A stretch of DNA of 64,000 bases, from the NCBI RefSeq assembly GCF_041261205.1, contig NZ_JBGCCH010000026.1, positions 62,001 to 126,000 on the forward strand. The letters are read 5' to 3'. Positions 15,794 through 24,960 of the stretch are shown here, in pieces. Numbering within the stretch: position 1 is the stretch's first letter; each line of letters opens with the position of its first letter. Below the pieces are notes generated by a model that had not been told where the DNA came from, did not search any database, and saw only the letters and a program-made list of their open reading frames with translations. The stretch comes from Catenulispora sp. MAP5-51. Lineage in GTDB: Bacteria; Actinomycetota; Actinomycetes; Streptomycetales; Catenulisporaceae. Position numbers and translations under genes: made by a program.

Positions 15794-16841
15794 CAGCGAT
15801 GGTCCTCGCCTGTCGGGCCCGGCTGCGCAGCAGCCCGGCGATCCGCAGCGCCACGATCCGGTCCACCGAGATGGCCAGGAGCAGCAGGATCCCGTCGATC
15901 GCCTCGACCCACACCGAGCTCACGCCGATCGCGGGCAGGACGCTGTTGATGGAGGTGAGCAGCAGCGCGCCCAGCGCCGCGCCGTACACGCTCCCCCGAC
16001 CCCCGGTGAAGCCGACACCGCCGACCACCACGGCCGAGACCACCGTGAGCTCGTACCCGCTGCCGGTCCCGGCGTCGGCGTACCCGAAGCGCGCCAGGTA
16101 CAGCGCCCCGGCCAGTCCCGCGAGCGCCCCGCACAGGACGAACGCGCCCCAGACCCGCCGCCGCACCGGAACCCCGGCCAGCGCCGCGGCCTGCGCGTGC
16201 GAACCCAGCGCGTAGCACTCCCGGCCGCCGCGGTAGTTCGCCAGGAAGTACCCGACCGCGATCAGCACGACCGCCGCCAGCACCGCCAGATACGGCACCG
16301 CCCAGATCCCGTCGTGCCCGAAGCTCTTGAACCCGCTCGGCAACCGGCTGGCCGTGATCTCCCGCGAGCCGACCCAGATCGAGTCCAGAGCGCGGATGAT
16401 GTAGAGCGTTCCCAGCGTGACCACCAGCGAGGGCACCTGGCCCAGGCCCACGAGCGCCCCGTTGAACGCGCCGAAGCCCGCTCCCAGGACGACCGCCAGC
16501 CCGACCGCCAGGACCGGATTCCCGCCGTGCCGCAGCAGATCGCCGGCCGCGAACGCGGTGACGCCCAGCACCGAGCCCACCGACAGATCCACGTTGCCGG
16601 TGATCACCACGACCGCCTCGCCGACCGCCACCAGCACCAGGATCGTCGCGTTCAGCAGCAGATCCTTGATGCCCTGCTCGGACAGGAACGAGGTGTTGTC
16701 GACCTGTGTCGCCACCAGCATCACGGCCAGCACCACCAGGATCGCCAGCTCGCGCATTCGCAGCACCCTGTCGAGCAGCGCCCGCTGCGCGCCGGCGGCC
16801 AGCACCGGCTGCTCGGCCGCAGTCGTCGTGGACGCCGTCAC
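15786..16841 (-). CDS. rhaP: Sugar ABC transporter permease (RbsC/RhaP type)
   Basis: 351 residues from GTG 16841. This start overlaps the ATPase stop as GTGA and has a GGGGG ribosome site, so I prefer it to the longer open frame. The hydrophobic segments and the motifs [21 protein letters not shown] and [23 protein letters not shown] mark it as a branched-type sugar permease, homologous to the next gene but clearly diverged. The two together form the heterodimeric channel. Confidence 0.85.
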   Translation of the reverse strand: MTASTTTAAEQPVLAAGAQRALLDRVLRMRELAILVVLAVMLVATQVDNTSFLSEQGIKDLLLNATILVLVAVGEAVVVITGNVDLSVGSVLGVTAFAAGDLLRHGGNPVLAVGLAVVLGAGFGAFNGALVGLGQVPSLVVTLGTLYIIRALDSIWVGSREITASRLPSGFKSFGHDGIWAVPYLAVLAAVVLIAVGYFLANYRGGRECYALGSHAQAAALAGVPVRRRVWGAFVLCGALAGLAGALYLARFGYADAGTGSGYELTVVSAVVVGGVGFTGGRGSVYGAALGALLLTSINSVLPAIGVSSVWVEAIDGILLLLAISVDRIVALRIAGLLRSRARQARTIADG

Positions 16842-18388
16842 CGGGCACCCCCGACAGCCGCCGCCGCGCCGGTGGCCGCCGCCATCACGGTCTGTTCCGT
16901 GGCCTGCTCGCGGGAGATCTCGGCGCTGATCCGGCCCTCGCGCATCACCAGCACGCGGTCGGCCATGCCCAGGATCTCCGGCAGATCCGAGGAGATCATC
17001 AGCACCGCGACACCGTCCGCCGCCAGCTGCGAGAGCAGCCGGTGCACCTCGGCCTTGGCGCCGACGTCGATCCCGCGGGTGGGCTCGTCGACGATCAGCA
17101 CCCGCGGCCCGGTCGCCAGCCACTTGGCCAGGACCACCTTCTGCTGGTTGCCCCCGGACAGCGTGCCGACCAGGTCCGACAGGCGCGCGTACTTCACCTG
17201 GAGCTTGGCCGCCCAGTCGACGGCGCGGTCACGCTCGGCGCGCCGGCTCACCAGTCCGGCGTTCGTCGAGGCCTTCAGATCCGCCAGCCCGATGTTGCGC
17301 TCCACGCTCATCTGCATGATCAGGCCCTGCGCCCGCCGATCCTCCGGCACCAGGGCCAGCCCGGCGGCCATCGCCAGGCTCGGCGAGCCCGGCTTCAGAC
17401 GGCGTCCGCCGACGGCGACGTGGCCGGCGTCGAAGCGGTCGATGCCGAACACGGCGCGCGCCACCTCGCTGCGTCCGGCGCCGACCAGGCCGGCCAGGCC
17501 CACGATCTCGCCGGAGCGGACCTGGAAGGAGACGTCGGTGAAGACCCCCTCGCGGGTCAGCCTGCTGACATCGAGGGCCACCTCGCCGACCGTGCTCTCC
17601 TGCTTGGGGTAGAGCTCGTCCAGCGTCCGGCCGACCATCCGCCGCACCAGATCGGCCTCGGTCAGGCCGGCCAGCGGTTCGGCGGCGACCAGCGCGCCGT
17701 CCCGCAGCGTGGTGACCCGCTGGCAGAGTTCGAAGATCTCCGACAGGCGGTGCGAGATGAACAGGACCGCCGCGCCCTGCTCCCGCAGCGCCCGCACCAC
17801 CGTGAACAGCCGGGCCACCTCGCTGCCGGTCAGCGCGGCGGTCGGCTCGTCCATGATGAGCACCCGGGCGTCGAAGGACAGGGCCTTGGCGATCTCCACC
17901 AACTGCTGGTCGGCGATGGACAGCCCGCGCGCGGGCCGCTCGGGGTCCATCGCGACTCCGAGCCGGGCGAACAACGCCGCCACCGCCTCGCGCACCGCGC
18001 GGTGGTCGACCCGTTTGAACGAGCGCGTGGGCTGGCGCCCCATGAAGATGTTCTCCGCCACGCTCAAGTCGGGGAACAGCGTGGGTTCCTGGTAGATGAC
18101 GGCCACACCGGCGTCCCGCGCGGCGGCCGGCCCGCCGAACTCGACCGGCACCCCGTCCAGCAGCACCGAACCCTCCTCCGGCCGGTGCACACCGGCCAGC
18201 ACCTTGATCAGCGTGGACTTGCCGGCCCCGTTCTCACCGGCCAGCGCGTGCGCCTCGCCGGCGTACAGCTGAAGCGACACCGAACGCAGAGCGCGGACAG
18301 CGCCGAAGGACTTGCTCACTCCCTCCAGCGCCAGGACCGGAGTCGCGGGGTTCGGATCGGGGTTGTCAGGGCTGTCGGGGTTGTCCAT
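16838..18388 (-). CDS. rhaT: Sugar ABC transporter ATP-binding protein with two ABC domains (RhaT type)
   Basis: 516 residues with two fused nucleotide-binding domains. Domain 1 has Walker [10 protein letters not shown], a degenerate signature [15 protein letters not shown] and Walker [12 protein letters not shown]. Domain 2 has the family's altered Walker [10 protein letters not shown], a full signature [15 protein letters not shown] and [13 protein letters not shown]. This tandem form powers ribose, xylose and rhamnose importers. It is the first gene of the four-gene operon and sits behind a promoter with an operator at the likely transcription start. Confidence 0.9.
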   Translation of the reverse strand: MDNPDSPDNPDPNPATPVLALEGVSKSFGAVRALRSVSLQLYAGEAHALAGENGAGKSTLIKVLAGVHRPEEGSVLLDGVPVEFGGPAAARDAGVAVIYQEPTLFPDLSVAENIFMGRQPTRSFKRVDHRAVREAVAALFARLGVAMDPERPARGLSIADQQLVEIAKALSFDARVLIMDEPTAALTGSEVARLFTVVRALREQGAAVLFISHRLSEIFELCQRVTTLRDGALVAAEPLAGLTEADLVRRMVGRTLDELYPKQESTVGEVALDVSRLTREGVFTDVSFQVRSGEIVGLAGLVGAGRSEVARAVFGIDRFDAGHVAVGGRRLKPGSPSLAMAAGLALVPEDRRAQGLIMQMSVERNIGLADLKASTNAGLVSRRAERDRAVDWAAKLQVKYARLSDLVGTLSGGNQQKVVLAKWLATGPRVLIVDEPTRGIDVGAKAEVHRLLSQLAADGVAVLMISSDLPEILGMADRVLVMREGRISAEISREQATEQTVMAAATGAAAAVGGAR

Positions 18389-18400
18389 GAGACTCCCGAG

Positions 18401-18412
18401 TGAATTGTTTCA
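18401..18412. promoter_or_regulatory. LacI-like operator copy at the transporter promoter
   Basis: TGAATTGTTTCA matches the perfect palindrome at 18500-18511 in 10 of 12 positions. It lies just downstream of the -10 box at 18427-18432, near the expected transcription start, a position where bound protein would repress. An overlapping TTTCA-a-TGAAA inverted repeat covers 18408-18418. Confidence 0.6.
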
Positions 18413-18426
18413 ATGAAATTGCGGTG

Positions 18427-18455
18427 AAGTTAGCTCCGTGAGTGAAGTGCGTCAA
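18427..18455 (-). promoter_or_regulatory. Promoter of the rhamnose transporter operon
   Basis: On the minus strand TTGACG (18455-18450) is separated by 17 bp from TAACTT (18432-18427), close to the HrdB/sigma-70 consensus. It reads toward the ATPase start at 18388. Confidence 0.7.
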
Positions 18456-18499
18456 GGGTTACGGAGCCGGTTTCAGTGAATCAGTGAGCTGATCTATGC

Positions 18500-18511
18500 T
18501 GAATCGATTCA
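18500..18511. promoter_or_regulatory. Perfect 12-bp operator palindrome upstream of the transporter promoter
   Basis: TGAATCGATTCA is fully self-complementary, with the central CG typical of LacI-family operators. It lies between the 3' end of the rhamnosidase and the transporter promoter, 45 bp above the -35 box. Near copies are at 18401 and 21263. Confidence 0.65.
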
Positions 18512-18514
18512 TGA

Positions 18515-21169
18515 CTATTGGACGTAGCAGGCCTTCGCCGTTCCGAACACCGGGTCGCCGAAGACCGTGTCCGTGCAAGGCGTCCCGCCGCTGTAGCTGC
18601 CGAAGTAGTACCGGCCGTTCACGCCGAAGGCCACCTCGTGCGTCCCGGAGAAGGAGCAGCTCCCGTTCTCCACGGCACAGGAGGTCCACGTCGTGAAGCC
18701 GGGGGGAGGGCCGAGCAGGAAGCAGGCCTTGGCCGCGTTCGGCGCCGGGTCGCCGAAGACCGCGTTGTCGCAGGCGGTGCCGCCGCTGCCGAGCGTGGCG
18801 AACTTGTAGGCGCCGTTCGCGCCGTACGCGATCGTCATCAGGCCGCTGTAGGCGCAGTTCTGGTTCTCGGTGGCGCACTGCTGCCAGCCCGGCGCGGCCG
18901 GCTGTGCGGTCTGCACGTAGCACCACTTGGGGACGTTCGGCGCGGGGTCGCCGAAGACGGTGTCGTTGCAGGTGGTGGCATTGCTCGTCTCCAGGTAGTT
19001 GAAGTCTCCGCCGGCTCCGAACGCGATCACCGACGATCCGCTCACCGCGCAGCTGCCGTTCTCGGCGGCGCAGCGGGTCCAGGTGCCGGGCAGTTCGCGG
19101 TAGGAGATCGGCGGCGCGGTCGCCGAGGCGCTGTAGGCCACCGTGTACGCACCGGGGGAGACCCCGCGGAAGTAGACGTAGTGCCCGTCGGTGTCCGCGC
19201 TGGTGATCCCGGAGGCTCCGACGAACGCGCCGCCGTTCCACGCGGTCTGCCCGTTCACCGTCACGGTCCGGCTCTGGCCCCACGTCGGCACCGCGATGAC
19301 ACCGGACGAGCCGCTGTTCGTCGAGGAGTCCACCTGCATGCTGAAATCGCCCGCGGCGTCATGGTCGTAGTCGGCGTGGATCTGCTTGCCGGCGGCCACC
19401 GTCAGCGTCCCCTCGACGTGTGTCAGATCGCCGGGGTGCGGCACGACCTGGTACGCGGTCCCCGACGGCGCGGTGGGGGAGATGCCGAGCACGTCGGTGG
19501 TCAGCGCGCCGGTCGGGCCGGTCGACCAGCCGTGCGCCAGGCTGGTGAACGGGCTCGAGTACGCGTTCAGCGTGCCGTTGTTCGCGTAGCCCTCCCAGAA
19601 CGTGCTGCCGGTGCCGATCGGGGAGTCGAGCATGTAGCCCCACTCGTCGCGGATCAGGTTGAGGGCGTTCACGTCGTCGCCGGCGGCGAAGTGCGCGTAG
19701 AGCTCCATCGAGCCGGAGAACGGCGAGATGTTGTTGCTGAACTCAGGGGCCTGAGCTCCAAGGCTGTTCCAGTTGCCGCGCAGGTGCGTCATGATCGCAG
19801 TGGCTTGCGAAGCGCCGGCCAGGCCGTACCAGACCGCGAGGGAGTTCCCGTCCTGCGGGTACAGGGTGCTGCTCGGGTTGTCCTTGTACGCGCCGGTCGC
19901 GGAATTCCACAGCGTGGCGTTGACGGCGCTCTGGATGCTCGCTGCCTTGCCGCTGTAGGTCGTGGCCAGCGAGCTGTTGCCCTCCGCCTTGGCCAACTGC
20001 GCGCCGGTGGTCAACGCCTCGTACATCAGGGCATTGGCTTCGATGTTCTCCCCGCCCTGGTCGCCGCGGGCCCAGTCGTTGGTGCCCGTGACGTTCAGCA
20101 GGCCGTTGCCGTCGATCTTGGCGGTGATGAAGTTCATGCCGAGCTGGTACTTGCTCCAGATGCCGTCCAGCCAGGTCTTGTCGGCCGTGTACAGGTAGTA
20201 GGTGTACGTCCCGACCAGCGACCATATGTGGTAGGTGTCCGAGCTGTAGAAGTCGAACTCCGGACCGCCGTACGGCAGCTCGCCGGTCGACTTCTGGTTC
20301 TGGTACATCGTGGTCAAGGAGTTGCGGACGCCGAGCATGTCGTCGGTGCTCACGTACGCCGTGGCCGCCGAGACCCCCATGTCGCCGGGCCACACCGACC
20401 GGTCCCGCTTCGCGCCGTCGGTGAGCACCTCGGTCCCGGTGCCCACGACGCCGTTGTTCTCCCAGCCCGAGGACGGCGGCGGCCAGACCCGGCCCTCGGT
20501 CGGATCGATGGTGTCCAGCTGCGTGGTGTAGGCGCCGGCGTACCAGGCCTGGTTGAGCGCGGCGTCGTTGGAGCAGAAGTAGTCCGGGTACGCGGCCGGG
20601 TCCGAGGTGTCGGGGGCCGCGCTGAACGCCAGCGAGACGCCGTCGAGATCGGCGTAGCCGCCGGAGTTCAGGAAGAGTGTCAGATACCTGAATCCGCCGC
20701 GCAGCTTGTCCTTCGGCATCGTGTAGCTCCCGCCGCCGACCGGAACCGCCGCCGCCACGAAGCCGTCCGCGCCGCCGCCGCTGGAGGCGTCGCTGGCGTT
20801 GCCGACGAACTGGTCGGACTCGGAGAACGCCAGGCCGACGCTCTGGCTGGAATCGCTGGCGTCGGCGAAGCGCAGCGTCACCAGGCCGCCGACCTCCTTG
20901 CCGAAGTCGAGTGTCACCGCCGATCCGTTGCCGGTCAGCCGGGTGTTCTGCCCGGACAGCACGGCGGAAGCGTTTCCGACGGTGCCGTTGGTGGCGTAGA
21001 CCGAGACCGGGGCGACGGTGCGGGACGTGGGGGACAGGTTGTCCGTAGCGCAGGGATTGGCGGCCGCGCTGTGGGCTTCGGCCGGATGTGGCGCCGGGGC
21101 GGCGGTGGCGGTGCCGAAACCGCCGGCCGTCAGGCCGAACGCGAGCGCGGCGATCGGTAGGTGTCTCAC
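18515..21169 (-). CDS. Secreted alpha-L-rhamnosidase-like (six-hairpin, GH78-type) with three Cys-rich C-terminal repeats
   Basis: 884 residues from GTG 21169, which has AGGAGG 8 bp upstream and begins directly with a signal peptide. The (alpha/alpha)6 catalytic part carries EVLTDGAKRDRSVWPGDMG, the GH78-type acid-containing motif. A beta-sandwich region precedes it. After about residue 700 come three copies of a roughly 55-residue unit: W-x2-CA-x-EN-x-x-C, then G-x2-IAFG, then C-x-D-x-VFGDP and a final KxCYV. The enzyme would release rhamnose from plant or microbial glycans outside the cell. It lies next to the rhamnose-type importer and shares its operator. Exact linkage specificity is open. 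Confidence 0.85.
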   Translation of the reverse strand: MRHLPIAALAFGLTAGGFGTATAAPAPHPAEAHSAAANPCATDNLSPTSRTVAPVSVYATNGTVGNASAVLSGQNTRLTGNGSAVTLDFGKEVGGLVTLRFADASDSSQSVGLAFSESDQFVGNASDASSGGGADGFVAAAVPVGGGSYTMPKDKLRGGFRYLTLFLNSGGYADLDGVSLAFSAAPDTSDPAAYPDYFCSNDAALNQAWYAGAYTTQLDTIDPTEGRVWPPPSSGWENNGVVGTGTEVLTDGAKRDRSVWPGDMGVSAATAYVSTDDMLGVRNSLTTMYQNQKSTGELPYGGPEFDFYSSDTYHIWSLVGTYTYYLYTADKTWLDGIWSKYQLGMNFITAKIDGNGLLNVTGTNDWARGDQGGENIEANALMYEALTTGAQLAKAEGNSSLATTYSGKAASIQSAVNATLWNSATGAYKDNPSSTLYPQDGNSLAVWYGLAGASQATAIMTHLRGNWNSLGAQAPEFSNNISPFSGSMELYAHFAAGDDVNALNLIRDEWGYMLDSPIGTGSTFWEGYANNGTLNAYSSPFTSLAHGWSTGPTGALTTDVLGISPTAPSGTAYQVVPHPGDLTHVEGTLTVAAGKQIHADYDHDAAGDFSMQVDSSTNSGSSGVIAVPTWGQSRTVTVNGQTAWNGGAFVGASGITSADTDGHYVYFRGVSPGAYTVAYSASATAPPISYRELPGTWTRCAAENGSCAVSGSSVIAFGAGGDFNYLETSNATTCNDTVFGDPAPNVPKWCYVQTAQPAAPGWQQCATENQNCAYSGLMTIAYGANGAYKFATLGSGGTACDNAVFGDPAPNAAKACFLLGPPPGFTTWTSCAVENGSCSFSGTHEVAFGVNGRYYFGSYSGGTPCTDTVFGDPVFGTAKACYVQ

Positions 21170-21262
21170 GGTGGTACCCCTCCTGAAACGTTTTCGGGCA
21201 TGGGGGAACGAGCTCACGGGAGGCGCTGGGAGTGCACAGCTCGCACTGGTGGAGCTGAAGAT

Positions 21263-21274
21263 TAAATCGATTCA
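21263..21274. promoter_or_regulatory. Operator copy upstream of the rhamnosidase
   Basis: TAAATCGATTCA matches 18500-18511 in 11 of 12 positions. It lies about 95 bp before the rhamnosidase GTG on the minus strand, within its likely promoter. This ties the enzyme and the transporter to one regulator. Confidence 0.6.
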
Positions 21275-21371
21275 ATCCTCGAAGTCACCGGGGATGCTAC
21301 TCCCGCCCGCGGCGGACGGCCAGGGTCCGCGCGCAAAGAATCAGAAGCCTGTGACGGCCGAGGTCGGAGCC

Positions 21372-21400
21372 TTGACAGCGGTACCGGCGAGGCGTAAAAC
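21372..21400 (+). promoter_or_regulatory. Promoter of the hexitol PTS operon
   Basis: TTGACA (21372-21377), a 17-bp spacer and TAAAAC (21395-21400) form a near-consensus housekeeping promoter, about 100 bp before the DeoR gene. I saw no clear DeoR operator beside it. Confidence 0.65.
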
Positions 21401-21506
21401 CAACACGAACAAAGGGAAACGGCGTGGAAACCAAGCGCTGATGTTCCGCGCGGTTCCCGAAGAGATTGCTGATCGCTGAGCTCACTGAGCACACTCGGGG
21501 TGGCCC

Positions 21507-22268
21507 ATGTACGCAGAGGAACGACAGCAGGCGATCCTGCACAAGGCGCGGGTCGACGGCCGGGTGGACGTCGTGGTCCTGGCCGAGGACCTGACGGTGA
21601 CCACCGAGACGATCCGCCGGGACCTGACCGTCCTGGAGCGGGCCGGCTTCGTACGCCGGGTGCACGGCGGGGCGATCCCGGTCGAGCGGCTCGGTTTCGA
21701 GCCCGCGCTGGCCGTGCGGGACCAGAGCATGACCGCGGAGAAGGAACGCATCGTCAAGGCCGCGCTGGCCGAGATCCCGCAGGAGGGCTCGATCATCATC
21801 GACGCCGGGACCACCGCCGGCCGACTGGCCTCGGCGCTGCCGGCCGACCGCGAGCTGACCGTCGTGGTCAACGCCCCGGCGCTGGCCGCGCAGCTGGTCG
21901 CCCGGCCCAATCTCACGGTCCTGATGCTCGGTGGCCGGATCCGCGGCCGCACCCTGGCCGCGGTGGACGAGTGGGCGCTGGCCCCGCTGTCCCAGCTGTG
22001 CGTGGACGTGGCCTTCATGGCGACCAACGGGGTCTCGGCGGCGCGCGGCCTGACCACCCCGGACCTGGCCGAGGCGGCGGTGAAGCGCGCGATGATCGGC
22101 GCGGCCCGGCGCACCGTGCTGCTGGCCGACCACACCAAGGTCGGCAACGACTGCATGGCCCGCTTCGGCGGCCTGGACGACGTCGACGTGTTCGTCACCG
22201 ACGCCGGCCTGGACGAGGAGACCGCCGCCGAGTTCGGCGCGGCCGGGGTGCGGGTGGTCCGGGCATGA
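21507..22268 (+). CDS. DeoR/GlpR-family sugar-phosphate-responsive regulator
   Basis: 253 residues. The N-terminal HTH is typical: ERQQAILHKARVDGRVDVVVLAEDLTVT, then TIRRDLTVLERAGFVRRVHGGA. The C-terminal sensor shows DAGTTAGRLA and a phosphate-binding ISPR-like region replaced by NAPALA. The DH-KVG segment LADHTKVG is present. DeoR proteins usually repress sugar operons until a phosphorylated sugar binds. It is the first gene of the PTS operon and overlaps the next start as ATGA. It is unlikely to be the regulator of the rhamnose palindromes, since those have LacI-type symmetry. Confidence 0.88.
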   Translation: MYAEERQQAILHKARVDGRVDVVVLAEDLTVTTETIRRDLTVLERAGFVRRVHGGAIPVERLGFEPALAVRDQSMTAEKERIVKAALAEIPQEGSIIIDAGTTAGRLASALPADRELTVVVNAPALAAQLVARPNLTVLMLGGRIRGRTLAAVDEWALAPLSQLCVDVAFMATNGVSAARGLTTPDLAEAAVKRAMIGAARRTVLLADHTKVGNDCMARFGGLDDVDVFVTDAGLDEETAAEFGAAGVRVVRA

Positions 22269-23395
22269 TCGTGACCCTGACCCTCAACCCCAGCCTGGAT
22301 CGCACCCTGGCGCTGGACTCGCTGCGCCGCGGAGAGGTGCTGCGCGCCACCTCCGTGCGCATCGACCCCGGCGGCAAGGGCGTGAACGTGACCCGGGTCC
22401 TGCGGGCCTTCGGCGTCGACTCGCACGCGGTGATCCCGTGTGCCGGCCCGGACGGCGAGGAACTCGCACGCCTGCTGCAGAACGACGGCGTCCCGGTGAC
22501 CGAGGTCCAGGTCGCCGGCTGGACCCGCTCGAACATCACGCTGGCCGAGGCCGACGGCCGGGTGACGAAGGTCAACGCCCCCGGCGGGGCGCTGACCGGG
22601 CAGGAGGTGGCGCTGCTGGCCGAGGCGGTGCTGGAGTGGTGCGTGTCGCAGAATGCTGCGATCGCCGGTACTGCGAACGGCGCTGCCGCGAATGGCAGCG
22701 TTGCAAGCGGCGGCACTGCGAACACCGGCACTGCGAACACCGGCACTGCGAACGGCGGCGCGTCTGCGAGCGGCGGCTTTGCGAACGTCGGCATGCCGAA
22801 TAGCGGCGCGTCGAACACCGGCGCCTCCTGGGCCGTGCTGTCCGGCAGCCTGCCGCCGGGCGTCCCCGACGACGTCTACGCCCGCCTGACCGCACAGTTC
22901 GCCGAGCACGGCGTCCGCGTCGCCGTGGACACCAGCGGGGCGGCGCTGCTGGCCGCGGTCGACGCCGGCCCGGATCTGATCAAGCCCAACCGCCAGGAGC
23001 TGGCCGCCGCCGTCGGCACGCCGCTGAACAGCATCGGCGAGGTCGTCGCCGCGGCCGAGAAGCTGTGCTCCCGGGGCGTCAAGGCGGTGCTGGCGAGCCT
23101 GGGCGCGGACGGCACCGTGCTCGTCGACGGCTCCGGCGCGGTGTTCGGCGCCGCCGAGGCGATCGAGCCGGTGAGCACCGTCGGGGCCGGCGACGCGCTG
23201 CTGGCCGGGTTCCTGGCCGCCGGCGGCCAGGGCCCTGAGGCGCTGATCGAGGCGATGGCGTGGGCCAGGGCCGCGGTCGGCCTGCCGGGCAGCCAGATGC
23301 CCGGCCCGCCGGACGTGGTCCGGGAGGGGATCCGGGTCGTGCGCGACCCGGGAGGCAAACCGGCCGGGGCGCTCCACCTGGCCGACAACGGCTGA
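22265..23395 (+). CDS. fruK: PfkB-type 1-phosphofructokinase or tagatose-6-phosphate kinase with repeat insertion
   Basis: 376 residues, about 60 longer than typical. The fold is clear: MIVTLTLNPSLDRTL, DPGGKGVNVTRVLRAFG, VLSGSLPPGV, LIKPNRQEL and the catalytic STVGAGDALLAGFLA. The extra length is a tract of eleven 5-residue units (residues 135-189, for example GTANT) placed between the first helical region and the SGSLPPG strand. The kinase would phosphorylate a ketohexose phosphate formed after PTS uptake. It follows the DeoR gene with ATGA overlap. Fructose-1-phosphate and tagatose-6-phosphate kinases are close relatives and cannot be separated here. Confidence 0.85.
   Translation: MIVTLTLNPSLDRTLALDSLRRGEVLRATSVRIDPGGKGVNVTRVLRAFGVDSHAVIPCAGPDGEELARLLQNDGVPVTEVQVAGWTRSNITLAEADGRVTKVNAPGGALTGQEVALLAEAVLEWCVSQNAAIAGTANGAAANGSVASGGTANTGTANTGTANGGASASGGFANVGMPNSGASNTGASWAVLSGSLPPGVPDDVYARLTAQFAEHGVRVAVDTSGAALLAAVDAGPDLIKPNRQELAAAVGTPLNSIGEVVAAAEKLCSRGVKAVLASLGADGTVLVDGSGAVFGAAEAIEPVSTVGAGDALLAGFLAAGGQGPEALIEAMAWARAAVGLPGSQMPGPPDVVREGIRVVRDPGGKPAGALHLADNG
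22667..22831 (+). repeat. Eleven 15-bp units inside the fruK-like gene
   Basis: The tract encodes 5-residue units rich in Gly, Thr, Ala, Asn and Ser. Two adjacent units (22727-22756 region) are nearly identical in DNA, while others have drifted. Its length accounts for the extra size of the protein. Confidence 0.85.
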
Positions 23396-23425
23396 CCGCG
23401 TCCCCCCCCCGGGGTCCGCCGCGCT

Positions 23426-23455
23426 ACCAGCACCAGCACCAGCACCAGCACCAGC
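23426..23455. repeat. Five perfect copies of accagc before the IIC gene
   Basis: The hexamer array lies in the 120-bp gap between the kinase stop and the IIC start. A plain run of C at 23402-23410 is nearby. The gap is otherwise without gene; AGGAGG at about 23505-23510 is the ribosome site for IIC. Confidence 0.9.
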
Positions 23456-23515
23456 ACGACAAGTGAGGAACCACCAACCCCCAATCGATCCGCTTGACGT
23501 CCCTAGGAGGACGCG

Positions 23516-24655
23516 ATGTCTTCGATGGCTTATACGCCGGTCCCCACCGGCACCGGATTGAAGGCCAAGGTTCAGAAGTTCGGCTCGTTCCTGGCCTCGA
23601 TGGTGATGCCGAACATCGGCGCCTTCATCGCCTGGGGACTGATCACCGCGCTGTTCATCCCGACCGGCTGGACCCCGAACTCCTCGCTCGGCGAGCTGGT
23701 CTCGCCGATGATCACCTACCTGCTGCCGATCCTCATCGGCTACACCGGCGGCCGGATCGTGCACGGCCAGCGCGGCGCGGTGATCGGCGCCATCGCCACC
23801 ACCGGCGTGGTCGTCGGCTCCTCGGTGCCGATGTTCCTCGGGGCGATGATCGCGGGCCCGGCCTCGGCGTGGGTGCTCAAGCAGTTCGACAAGCTCACCG
23901 CCGACCGGCTGCGCGCCGGGTTCGAGATGCTGGTCGACAACTTCTCGCTGGGCATCATCGGCGGCGCCTTCGCGGTGCTGGGCAAGTTGGCGATCGGCCC
24001 GGCCGTGAACCACGTGACGGACTGGGCCGGGCACGGCGTCAACTGGGTGCTGAACCACCACCTGCTGCCCTTCGTCAGCATCCTGATCGAGCCGGCCAAG
24101 GTGCTGTTCCTGAACAACGCCATCAACCACGGCGTCCTGGACCCGCTGGCGGTGGCCCAGGCCGCCGGACCGCACCACAGGTCGATCCTGTTCATGCTGG
24201 AGTCCAACCCCGGTCCGGGCCTGGGCATCCTGTGCGCCTACCTGCTGTTCGGCCCGCGTGCGCTGCGGCCGACGGTCCCGGGCGCCATCGTCATCCAGTT
24301 CCTCGGCGGCATCCACGAGATCTACTTCCCCTACATCCTGATGAAGCCGCGCCTGATCCTGGCCGCGATCGCGGGCGGGTTCGCCGGTATCTCAGTGTTC
24401 TCCGTCACCGGCGCCGGCCTGGTCGCCTCGCCCTCGCCGGGCTCGATCTTCGCCTACCTCACCGAGACGCCGCGCGGCAGCTACTTCGGGGTCCTGGCCG
24501 GCGTCGTGGTCGCCGCGGCCGTGTCGTTCGTCGTGGCCTCGCTCCTGCTCGGCTTCGGACGCGGTGAGAAGCCGGAAGAGGACGAACAGACCCAGGACGC
24601 TGACGAGGCCGCCGCCGTCCCGGCGCAGTCCTCACCGGAAGGAGCCACGGCATGA
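23516..24655 (+). CDS. mtlA: PTS IIC membrane subunit, mannitol type
   Basis: 379 residues with six to eight hydrophobic segments. The sugar-binding loop GGIHEIYFPYILMKPRL is the hallmark of mannitol-class IIC. Other family segments are MVMPNIGAFIAWGLITALFIP and LFLNNAINHGVLDPLA. In E. coli MtlA the IIB and IIA domains are fused; here they are separate genes downstream. The protein ends with an acidic tail. It moves a hexitol, most simply mannitol, across the membrane with phosphorylation. The stop overlaps the IIB start as ATGA. Confidence 0.9.
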   Translation: MSSMAYTPVPTGTGLKAKVQKFGSFLASMVMPNIGAFIAWGLITALFIPTGWTPNSSLGELVSPMITYLLPILIGYTGGRIVHGQRGAVIGAIATTGVVVGSSVPMFLGAMIAGPASAWVLKQFDKLTADRLRAGFEMLVDNFSLGIIGGAFAVLGKLAIGPAVNHVTDWAGHGVNWVLNHHLLPFVSILIEPAKVLFLNNAINHGVLDPLAVAQAAGPHHRSILFMLESNPGPGLGILCAYLLFGPRALRPTVPGAIVIQFLGGIHEIYFPYILMKPRLILAAIAGGFAGISVFSVTGAGLVASPSPGSIFAYLTETPRGSYFGVLAGVVVAAAVSFVVASLLLGFGRGEKPEEDEQTQDADEAAAVPAQSSPEGATA

Positions 24656-24960
24656 GCACGATCCCCGCCTCGGACATCAAGAAGATCATCGTGGCCTGCG
24701 ACGCGGGCATGGGGTCCTCAGTGATGCTGGCCGGCACCTTGAAGCGGCAGCTGAAGAACAGCGGCGTGACCGTCGAGCACGCGCCGGTCTCGGCCATCCC
24801 CGCCGACGCCGACCTGATCCTGACCCAGCAGGGCCTGGCCGAGCGGGCCCGGGCCGCCGCCCCCGGCAAGCCGGTGGTGACGTTCCAGATCTTCCTGGGC
24901 GACCCGGCCGTGAACAAGGTGGTCAAGGCCGTGAAGGAAGGCGGCAGCATCGATGTCTGA
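24652..24960 (+). CDS. PTS IIB subunit, mannitol type
   Basis: 102 residues. The phosphorylated cysteine is Cys16 in VACDAGMGSSVM, the usual P-loop of mannitol IIB proteins. It takes phosphate from IIA and passes it to the sugar bound by IIC. Its start overlaps IIC by 4 bp and its end overlaps IIA by 8 bp. Confidence 0.9.
   Translation: MSTIPASDIKKIIVACDAGMGSSVMLAGTLKRQLKNSGVTVEHAPVSAIPADADLILTQQGLAERARAAAPGKPVVTFQIFLGDPAVNKVVKAVKEGGSIDV

Noticed and set aside
21507-22268. The DeoR regulator as controller of the rhamnose palindromes
   Set aside because: The 12-bp palindromes with central CG look LacI-type, and the regulator is co-transcribed with the PTS operon, not the rhamnose genes.
23426-23455. 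Possible CRISPR-like array before the IIC gene
   Set aside because: It is a plain hexamer repeat without spacers, and no cas gene is present.
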